NCBI GenBank assembly: GCA_014529385.2
Contig: JABFUD020000278.1
Location: 1 to 64,000, forward strand
Source: Adiantum capillus-veneris
Lineage: Eukaryota > Streptophyta > Polypodiopsida > Polypodiales > Pteridaceae
Reading direction: 5' to 3'
DNA length: 64,000 nt
The notes beneath the pieces are model-generated. The model was not told the origin of the DNA, did no database searches, and worked only from the letters and a program-made list of their open reading frames with translations. Positions 23,087 to 31,812 of this stretch are shown one piece after another; positions within the stretch are counted from its first letter, which is position 1, and each line of letters begins with the position of its first letter. The translations under genes were made by a program, and so were the position numbers.

Positions 23087-24377
23087 TTTATCGAGTTTGT
23101 TCTATGTTTAGAATTGATAATGTAAATGGAGTCCAGTCCTTCCTAATTTTATAAGTCACAATCTCATAGCAAGCCAAGTGGTAGAGACCTTTAGTGGTAT
23201 CCTAGCCCTGTCCAACTGTTTAAAACCAAAAAAACAAGGGCAAGCTGTGAATGCAAATAGTGTATTGCATTGTCTAACAATCAAACTAATATCAAGCAGG
23301 TCCATACATAGAATGCAACCGAGCCATATTCCCTCCAAGGTTACCATAAAAATATGCAACATTAGCGTGTTTATGGGAAAAAAATACGGCCCAAATGTTC
23401 AATACGCCACCCCATACGGAGGGTTTTACCAATCTCATAAGCGACAGACATCATGATACCCAGTTACAGCAGCGACAGTACCAAGTGTAAGAATTAATAC
23501 TCATCCGGGGTATATCCCCTATCCCAAAGCTCCATAATGTACCGATAGGATACTTACCATACCAATGTCAAGCCAAACGGCAGTTACCGTACACTTACCT
23601 TCAACATCAGTGCGTAAAAAACCCCTTTTTTGGACTTTAGTTAACCATGGTGGGTTTTACCAAGCTTAAAGCCACAGTGGTCTTGATGCCAAGCTTAATT
23701 GATAGTTCCCATTCAAAAATTCAGTATGCCCAGTATCACATAGTCCCCAGGGATTCCGGTGCTAAAAAAGCCAGAAAATAATCCCCATTATTCATTAGAA
23801 AAAATGCAGTCTGACAAGATGTTTTTGCCAATAAACCAATGCTTTATGAAAAGTCTGCAAACAGCATTAACCTGTAGAGGCTACAAAAAAATCCCCAAGT
23901 TTATTGGTAATCACAAGACCATAGGCCGATTGTTGGAAGAGAATTAAGTCCTACTGCGCACAGTGGCCATAAAAATGTGAAGGTAGGATGTGTTATTTTT
24001 GAAAAAACCACTTTTTTTAAACGACAGCAGTAGTTATAAGGATGTCAAAAATCCAACCCTCATACCTCAGAAAATACGAGGCAGTCGATACGAGAGGCAA
24101 GGTTCAGAGAAATGTTTATACCATTATCATGCCAACATCCGACTATCCATTTATACTTACCTTGCTGTAACAGCCAGAACCTGATGTATGTATTTCTAAT
24201 GTATAACTTTATCAAAACTCAAATACCAGTAAAGAAGTAAGCATGGGAAAGAAAAAACCTGAGAAACATGAGTAGCGAGCTCCATAATTCTGTGTTTGAA
24301 GCAAGCAGTAGGATTTTTAGTTTAAACAAGACAGAACAACCCGGGCTAAGTGAGGGGCAGAGATGCACCCTCACCTG

Positions 24378-24385
24378 TTTATATA
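24378..24385 (-). promoter_or_regulatory. TATA box in C terminal repeat (downstream copy)
   Basis: The minus strand reads CCCTATATAAACAGG. It is conserved at 30727-30734 in the other repeat, which suggests a Pol II promoter inside the terminal repeat. Confidence 0.5.
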
Positions 24386-24474
24386 GGGGAAGGAGGAGGG
24401 ACTACCAGTCCTATGTCATGAGTGGGATCCATAAGTGAGGAGATCACCATCTGTGAAGCACGGCCGCCTTCACG

Positions 24475-24476
<2 letters not shown>

Positions 24477-24539
<63 letters not shown>
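24477..24539. repeat. (GT)n microsatellite, expanded
   Basis: About 31 GT units. The matching site in the other terminal repeat (about 30826-30842) has only a few interrupted units. Confidence 0.95.
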
Positions 24540-24540
<1 letters not shown>

Positions 24541-24908
24541 TTGCCTTGTTAGGTGCGTAGATATCCATGAGTGGGGAGATCCACAGCGGGGATGGTGAGG
24601 CCGCCTTCGAGGTGTAATGAAGAGGAACTCCCAAAATGTAATCACACTCGGCTACGCTAGAGGTGGTAACACTACACAGTTCATAGGTTAACTACAAGGG
24701 GTATGCCCCTTGGTGATAATATACGGCAGTGGTTTTAAGTAGGATCTCAAGTATTTAGGCTGCCCCGGTAAAAGAGTTGTGTGTATGTGTTTATCATTGT
24801 CAGAAAAAACCCCCCCAACAGGTCCCGAAAGAAGGGCTAGGTCTATGTGCGGTCTTTTTTTTTAAGGTAAGCTAAATTTTAAAAAAAAAACAAGAGTACT
24901 AAAGTAAC

Positions 24909-24910
<2 letters not shown>

Positions 24911-24941
<31 letters not shown>
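24911..24941. repeat. (TG)n microsatellite at terminal repeat edge
   Basis: About 15 TG units directly abut the CAC end of the C terminal repeat. The equivalent edge at 31213 is followed by a GA tract instead. Confidence 0.95.
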
Positions 24942-24943
<2 letters not shown>

Positions 24944-24960
24944 CCGCCCTAACCCAGGCG

Positions 24961-25008
24961 CCATACACAATGGGTTGGTAGTAGGCCCATTGTGTATGGG
25001 CCTACTAC
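24961..25008. other. Two overlapping, mutually exclusive perfect hairpins
   Basis: CCATACACAATGGG (24961-24974) is the exact complement of 24986-24999, giving a 14 bp stem with an 11 nt loop. GTAGTAGGCCCAT (24978-24990) is the exact complement of 24996-25008, giving a 13 bp stem with a 5 nt loop. The pairings share bases, so only one can form at a time. They lie just past the RT stop in the direction of element C. Confidence 0.85.
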
Positions 25009-25149
25009 ATTATTAGAGAAATGAGAATCTCTTGGTTTAATTGCAACCCAGTCCAACTATGCTGGGTGAGAGCCTATGTAATAATGTTGCACACCTGGTT
25101 TCCATTAAACCCATTAAGGCAATACTTTTGGATTAGTAGATTAACCTCC

Positions 25150-26440
25150 TCCTAAGCAAGAAAAGAATCAGAGGAAGAATAGCAAATTAAGTATAGCAGG
25201 CTAAAACATGAGCTAATAGCAGCCTTGTGAGGCCTATTGCTATTCTTTTTTATGAATTCCACAAGTGGTAATTTCAGGAGATCCCTTTTACAAACAAACT
25301 TTAGGTCATACCCACCGACAGACGGGATATGAAGGGAGATAGAAAGGTTAAGGAATTGAACCGATGTGCAAAAATCCCCATTGGGTGTGATGATCTCATG
25401 TAAAGATGTGGGTTCAATTTTAAGACAGTGAGGATAAATCAAACAAATTTCTTTGAGGAAGTCTCTATTGTTGACACTAAGTAGGTCATCCATATATCTA
25501 AAGGTATGTCTGAACTGTGAAATATTATTTTTGCATGATTCCATGGTTCTGAGAAACCAATTTTTTTCAAAGAAAGCAAGGCAAATATTACACATGAGTG
25601 GAGAACAAGAGAATCCCATGGGGATGCCTAGGCATTGGTTGAAGCATAGACCGCCGAAAACTATAGTACAGTCACAAAGCAGCCAGGAGATGTAAAAGCA
25701 AAGCTTAGCTTCATTGAAGTGTAAGGAGTGAGTTTTTTTAATCCACCTGGGTTATTTGGAAAGAGAGATGTAGAAAAGTTTCTTCTTTCTAGCATTGGAG
25801 AAGGCCATTTTAATCACCTTGGCAAGAATGGTCTTGAGGCCAAGATCCCCTTCAAGGGGAATGTTTTCGTAGCATTGTGTAATGTGTACAGTAAAAATGT
25901 GGAAGATTTGTTGAGGAAGATTAAGCAAGACTTCTGTAGAGTTTCTTGTAAGCCAAAAGGGATTGTACTGAATATGTAAGAAGTCTTGGCAGATTTTATG
26001 TTTAGTGGCACAAATAAGCTCAAATTTGGCTAGTATAAGGTCAAGGCATAGCGTAATATCCCTGGTGATATCACTAAAGATACTATTGGAAGCATCAGAT
26101 ATCCATCTAAACTTATGCTTACCGAATTTTATAGGTGGGAAATAATACAGGTAACTTAGTGTTTTGTACAGGGTAGCCTAGATTCCCTAAGTGTGCGATA
26201 TTATCGATAACTATTTGTAGTGGAGAGTTAATACTACAGAATTCCTTTCCAGAAACTCGATCGCGGGTGGTTTTCCAAGCAACATATTTGCATATAATAG
26301 TGGAACAGTTAGAACTTCTGTCAAGCCCGACAACAAACCATTTATCAGAGATTTTTTGAAAATCAAAAGCTAGCTGAGATGTAAGCCACGATTCATCAAA
26401 GGATAACCATTTTCTAGGTAGTTGTGATATTTTTCAAAGG
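25150..26440 (-). pseudogene. Penelope-like or unclassified reverse transcriptase of element C
   Basis: The clean frame is 25152-25619, and the adjacent minus frames up to about 26440 supply the rest after frameshifts and stops. In order: KWFVVGLDRSSN then CKYVAW (N-terminal RT block, ~26350-26270), PTYKI then a KHKFRWISDASN segment (~26135-26085), motif A as VHITQCYENIPL (~25880-25845), motif B as GIPMGFSCSPLMCN (~25630-25590), motif C as FRYMDDLLSVNN (~25510), and a downstream SNRP block (~25225). This order and spacing is a reverse transcriptase. The G-PMG-SCSPL and RY-DDL style is unlike copia or gypsy. Motif A has His where the catalytic Asp is expected. No GIY-YIG, RNase H or integrase domain follows. 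It would have copied element RNA in a target-primed manner if the family behaves like Penelope elements. Confidence 0.78.
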
Positions 26441-28700
26441 AAGCATTCCTTTACAACTTCCCATTCCGGTAGAACTGTCATCTCCAGTTGGAGAGCACTG
26501 ACAAGGTCAGTGAGGTAGCTTAGTATAGCTGATAGAGCAAGGTAGGGGTTTTTGGGAAAGTTAGGTATATGATTGAGCCCTTTGGCCAAGATTCTACGTA
26601 TTTTAATATTTCCAATAATGCTAAGATCACATGTACAAACATGTTTATCATATGCCTCAAAATTCCTGCAAAAGGTGGTAAATTGAAATTTGTACAATGG
26701 GGAATTGAATTCTGTCGAAGAAGTCATTACTGTAAACTAAATTCTTTATGGGATGTTGATACTTCCATCCTATGAGTATATTATCATGTAATTTGTGATT
26801 GCCAAAAAAGAGTTCAAAGCACTCACAAAAAATATTTTTTGGTTGTATCCAATCGAGGAGTACATTGTGAAAGAGACAGTGTATGTAGATGAATCCATTG
26901 TCCGGATCCACTTTGTCGAACGTTCTTCTTCTGGGGCTTGTAGTAACGTGCAGTATCACCAAGGATTACAATTCAGGGAAATTCCTAATGGGGGGAATCC
27001 TGGATCTACCCCGTGTGTAGCTACGAGCTTTTCCCGGTTAGAGGATGAGCTAGGTGTTAGAAAGGAAGTGAAGGAGTTGGGGGTAGTCAAAGAGTTGGGT
27101 CTTTTAAGAGCAGGGGAGTCATCCTCATCAATACGAGGTTTAAGTAAACTAGTGATGATCTTAACATCTTTAAAGTTAGCATAAGTAGTTAAGTAAATCC
27201 CAGGTTTATCAGATTTTAACTCCTTCAAGATATCCAGCATTAATACACGGAAGATGTTAAAGGCAATCTGCACAATTACAATTTGCTTAGCTTGGACACC
27301 TAACCAAGAGAAAATGAGGGAGAGGTGAAAATCCACAAGTTTAAGAGTAAGTCCAGATGGTTGAGAATAAACCAAATGGTATGATCGAACCACATGATGC
27401 TAGATTCACAAGAGGCTTTAGGGTCAAGAAATCTCCAGACACATTTTACATAATGTCGAAAGACATTCCAGATGGATTCAGTGTAAAAGTCCGGATTACT
27501 CTTTTGGCAAATTCCATGTTTCCTTTGGTACGGATGTAGAGGCCGGTATTGGAGGGGCATTTGGAGTGGTCAATGAGATTGAGGTTGAAGGGTGCTTTGA
27601 TTAGCTCCCCTTTGTCCAGAAATTGTTCTCCTTTTAAAATCTTGAGTCTGCAATCTTCCATAGTAGAGACAGGGAGGTTGGCGAGGTAAACCCAAGTTTC
27701 ACTCAAAATTGGTGCTAAAAATGCTTTGTTGGGGGCAGGACCCAAAGCTGATGGTCAACCCCAAGGGATTCAATTTCAATTTGTCTAATAGGTAAGACAT
27801 GAAAAACTTTGGAAATTTTAGGCACCATCTCTAGGAGGTTATAGTCATTGAGGGAACAAAGATTACTCTGAAATTCTTTAACTGCTTCAAGGGCTACACT
27901 ATCCCGACAAAAGATACCACCAGTTTATGGAATACTTGGAGTAGCCGGTGTACAAACAAAAGAGGGATTGAGACCACACAACTTCCTTAGAAAGTTAGAC
28001 AGATCAGCACCAAAGGCAGAAAATAGGGCAAGCTCTTGTTGGTATTGTGAGGAAAGTAGGGGAAGTTGGGCTATGTATTTGGTAATTAAATTCACCCCTT
28101 CCATGGAGTCTTTATCCAAAGTAGCCACTATTTTGACCCAATCACTAAAAGACAGCATATGTAAGACAAATAATTTATCGTCAGAGGTAAGAGCCGAGTC
28201 ATATATTAGTTGAGAAGCATCCAAGCTGCTAATACATCTGAGTATAAGAGAAGTGGCCATTGAGAGGGGCTGCGAGGTCAATTCCAATCCTTGTGAGAGA
28301 GCAAGAGTCTGCAATATTTCAAAAAAGCGTGGTGAGGTTTACTATTACTTATCGTAGTAAGTAATACAATCTTTGGCTTTCCTAGAGAAGAAGGGTCTAG
28401 TTCTAGCTGTCAAAGCATTCTTTGGTTTACAGTCCTTAAGGTATAGCTTAATCTGTTCGAGAATCTTTGCATGATTCTCAGGGTTGTGTTTAGTGCTCAT
28501 GCAGGCTGTCTTTCTATAGGGTATGCAGTCCTGAAAAGGGAACAGTATAAACATAAATAAAAGTAGAACATAAATAAAAGTAGAAACAGTAACTGTAGTT
28601 TTGGGCCTGCAAATCTTAAACCGGCAAAGTCAAAGACTATAGTAGCCGTGAGCAGGGGACCAAAAATAGAGTCTACAAAGGACCACCTAGCACCGGTCAA
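26434..28700 (-). pseudogene. Upstream protein of element C, function unknown
   Basis: Minus-strand frames 28497-28700, 28345-28554, 27925-28314, 27446-27745, 27300-27560, 26956-27393, 26657-26962 and 26434-26727 follow each other and match J (1873-3921) at protein level. Shared blocks include NPENH, KLCGLNPSF, WVYLANLP, NLIDHSKCPSNTGLYI and FHLSLIFSWLG. A Ser/Asn/Thr-rich stretch (TTPNSFTSFLTPSSSS) at about 27060 resembles a linker. The tail LAKGLNHIPNFPKNPYLALS leads into the RT. I recognise no known domain. Two junctions show good splice acceptor patterns (TTTTCAG near 28527 and TATTGCAG near 28313), with non-coding sequence between coding blocks, so some breaks could be introns and not damage. 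Confidence 0.6.
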
Positions 28701-29431
28701 CCAATCAAGGGATTACAGACTGTGGGTCCTACCTAGAACTCAATTTCAAAGTTAATTTCCAAAGCCAGCATCCCAATTTCTCTAGAAAGAAAAACCTTAT
28801 GTATAGGATGTGTGTGTAGCTATTTAATCTTAGATAATAAGACATAATTAATGTTTTACATTCAAAATATATCTAGCAATGGAACGAAGAATAGATTATA
28901 AGCACAAACACAACTCAGTATTAGAATTTTTTATGTACAATGATTGTAGGAAAGAGGTCCCCTTTCAATAAACAGATAGTAAAAGAACTTCCCAGATCAT
29001 AAGTGAGTGTTCCATCCAGTATAGGACAACTTGCCAAAGTAAAAAATAACCTTCCAAGATAAGATAGAGTCCTTCCCTGCATCCATCCAAACAAGACAAC
29101 AATTCAGTTAGCCTTGGATGTGTTTTACAGTTATTAATGGACTATACTAGTTGTTATCCATGTCCATCTTACAAAACTTTTTTTTTAACCTTTTACAAGC
29201 TAAGTACAAAGTAAAACAAAAAATATATATTTTCTCTCATTTTCTTAAAAGAATCCCAGTGTTTCTAGTCAAAGAGTACCATTTTGTTTAGAAGGCAATC
29301 ACCCCTTCTAATCCAAGTGTCAAACTTCCCCTTCTACTCCAAGTGGTATGCTCCCCCAAAAAAAAAAAAACTACTTGAGTTTTTAACTACCAAATTAATG
29401 AGGTTCCATCAGTAAACAAGCCTAAATATTG
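28701..29431 (-). other. Leader of element C
   Basis: Non-coding and AT-rich with A-runs, located between the upstream terminal repeat and the first coding block. It is similar to J 1191-1872 in reverse complement. Confidence 0.5.
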
Positions 29432-31209
29432 TTTATCGAGTTTGATCTATGTTTAGAATTGATAATGTAAATGGAGTCCAGTCCTTCCTAATTTTATAAG
29501 TCACAATCTCATAGCAAGCCAAGTGGTAGAGACCTTTAGTGGTATCCTAGCCCGTCCAAGTGTTTAAACCCAAAAAAACAAGGGCAAGCTGTGAATGCAA
29601 ATAGTGTATTGCATTGTCTCGAACAATCAAACTAATATTGAACAGGTCCATACATAGAATGCAACCGAGCCATATTCCCTCCAAGGTTACCATAAAAATA
29701 TGCAACATTAGCATGTTCATGGGCAAAAAATACGGCCCAAAAGTTCAATACGCCACCCCATATGGACGGTTTTACCAGATCTCATAAGTGACAGACATCA
29801 TGATACTCAGTTACAGCAGCGACAGTACCAAGTGTAAGAATTAATACTCATACGAGTTATACCCCCCATCTCAAAGCTCCATTATGTACCAATAGGATAC
29901 TTACCATACCAATGTCAAGCCAAACGGTAGTTACCGTATACTTACCTTCAACATCAGTGCGTAAAAAACCCTTTTTTTTGAACTTTAGTTAACCCATAAT
30001 GGTGGGTTTTACCAAGCTTAAAACCACAGTGGTCTTGATGCCAAGCTTAGTTGATAGTTCCCATTCAAAAATTCAGTATGCCCAGTATCACATAGTCTCC
30101 AGGGCTTCCGGTGCTAAAAAAGCCAGAAAATAATCCCCATTATTCATAAAAAAATGCAGTCTGACAAGATGTTTTTGCCAATAAACCAATGCTTTATGAA
30201 AATTTTGCAAACGGCATTAACTTGTAGAGGCTACAAAAGAATCCCCAAGTTTATTGGTAATCACAAGACCATAGACCGATTGTTGGAAGAGAATTAAGTC
30301 CTATTGGGCACAATGGCCATAAAAATTTGATAGTAGGATGTGTTATTTTTGAAAAACCCACTTTTTTTAAACGACAGAGCAGTAGTTATAAGCAAATGTC
30401 AAAAAGCCAACCCTCATACCTCAGAAAATACCAGGCAATTAATACCAAAGGCAAGGTTCAGAGCAATGTTTATACCATCATCATGCCAACATCCGACCTC
30501 CATTTATACTTACCTTGGTGTAACGGCCAAAACCTGATGTATGTTTAATGTATAACTTTATCAAAACTCAAATACCAGTAAAGAAGTAAGTATGGGAAAG
30601 GAAAAACCTGAGAAACATGAGTAGTGAGCTCCATAATTCTGTGTTTGAAGCAAGAAGTAGGATTTTTAGTTTAAACAAGACAGAACAACCCGAGCTAAGT
30701 GAGGGATAGAGATGCGCCCTCACCTGTTTATATAGGGGAAGGAGGAGGGACTGCAAGTCCTGTGTCATGAGTGGGAGCCATAAGTGAGGAGATCGCCATC
30801 TGTGAAGCAGGGCCGCCTTCACGGAGTGTGTTTGTGTGTGTGGCTGCCATGTTAGGCGCGCAGATATCCATGAGTTGGGATATCCACAGCGGGGATGGTG
30901 AGGCCGTCTTCGAGGTGTAATGAAGAGGAACTCCCAAAATGTAATCACGCTCGGCCACGCCAGAGGTAGTAACACTACACAGTTCATAGGTTAACTACAA
31001 GGGCTATGCCCCATGGTGATAATATACGGTAGTGGTTTTACGTAGGATCTCAAGTATTTAGGCTACCCCGATAAAAGAGTTGTGTGTATGTGTTTATCAT
31101 TGCCAGAAAAAACCCCCCCAACAGGTCCCGAAAGAAGGGCTAGGTCTATGTGCGGTGTTTTTTTAAAGGTAAGCTAAATTTTTTTAAAAAAACCAAGAGT
31201 ATTAAAGTA

Positions 31210-31213
<4 letters not shown>
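29432..31213 (-). repeat. Upstream terminal repeat of element C
   Basis: A direct repeat of 23087-24910, with the same TATA sequence at 30727-30734. It ends in CAC at a 70 bp GA tract. Confidence 0.92.
30727..30734 (-). promoter_or_regulatory. TATA box of element C (upstream repeat)
   Basis: The minus strand reads CCCTATATAAACAGG, about 480 bp into the repeat and about 2 kb before the first coding block. It is the likely promoter because it is conserved between the two repeats. Confidence 0.5.

Positions 31214-31282
<69 letters not shown>
31214..31282. repeat. (GA)n microsatellite between element C and copia D
   Basis: A pure AG tract of about 34 units. Copia D appears to have inserted at its right edge. 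Confidence 0.95.
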
Positions 31283-31284
<2 letters not shown>

Positions 31285-31509
31285 TTACCATATACATGTG
31301 GTAGTGATGTGTGTGAACACACTAGGACTGCCGGGGCATTTTTTCCCTCTTTAGGAGGTTTTTTCCCCCGTGCATTGTATATACGCCCATCACTCTAGGG
31401 CTAACTATCTTTCCATTGCACACTAAGTAACACACTCTCTATTGTGTGCCTTGAGCTTCCTTCGTCTTCTCCAAGCTGTGTGTGTTTCTCTGCAACCCTA
31501 ATTCCAACA
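31283..31509 (+). repeat. 5' LTR of copia D
   Basis: 227 bp, TGTTACCATATAC...CTAATTCCAACA. It matches the reverse complement of the H LTR at 54890-55116, which has exactly the same length. A TATA box lies at 31376-31384. Confidence 0.92.
31376..31384 (+). promoter_or_regulatory. TATA box of copia D LTR
   Basis: TGTATATAC is followed by CCCATCACTCTAGG. The H LTR carries the same arrangement (TGTATATATACCCATCACTCTAGG on its sense strand), so it is conserved in the family. Confidence 0.55.
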
Positions 31510-31510
31510 A

Positions 31511-31523
31511 TTGGTATCAGAGC
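31511..31523 (+). other. Primer-binding site of copia D
   Basis: TTGGTATCAGAGC lies right after the LTR. It is the initiator methionine tRNA type. Confidence 0.88.
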
Positions 31524-31812
31524 AGGTCACGTCCTCCCGGGCTTAGTCGCCAGCTGCTCCGGCACATGCCTGCTCACTTTCTCCGATTTCAGTGAGCTTT
31601 GGCGAGCGTTCGCAGGTCATTTCGGCCTCCGTTTCCACTACAGGCAGTACTGCACAGGCTATTTCGTCATTTTGTGCAGATTTTCTGTCAGTGCTGTTTT
31701 TTGCATAACAGGTGCCTTATAGTCTTCTACGGTTTGTGCTATATAGCACAAGTTGTTCCCGCTCCATTTCTCCTATTTTCGGGCAGTTTTCACATCAGGT
31801 GCAGCATTTACC

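Larger units (their letters stand above)
23087..24910 (-). repeat. Downstream terminal repeat of element C
   Basis: It matches 29432-31213 in direct orientation from TTTATCGAGTTTG to AAGTAACAC, with scattered changes. It contains the TATA box at 24378-24385 and an expanded GT microsatellite at 24477-24539. Internal modules containing GGTTTTACCA occur twice (near 23425 and 23655). Confidence 0.92.
23087..31213 (-). mobile_element. Element C: reverse-transcriptase element with long direct terminal repeats
   Basis: On the minus strand the order is terminal repeat (31213 to 29432), leader, upstream protein (28700 to ~26434), reverse transcriptase (~26440 to 25150), a hairpin and microsatellite block, and terminal repeat (24910 to 23087). 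The repeats do not show TG...CA ends, and no primer site, gag zinc knuckle, protease, RNase H or integrase was found. The RT is not copia, gypsy or LINE-like. Its style (MGFSCSPL, RYMDDLL) is closer to Penelope-like or related algal and lower-eukaryote RTs, whose elements can carry LTR-like repeats. Classification stays open. J at 470-3921 is a second, partial copy. The reading frames are broken, so this copy is inactive. Confidence 0.75.
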
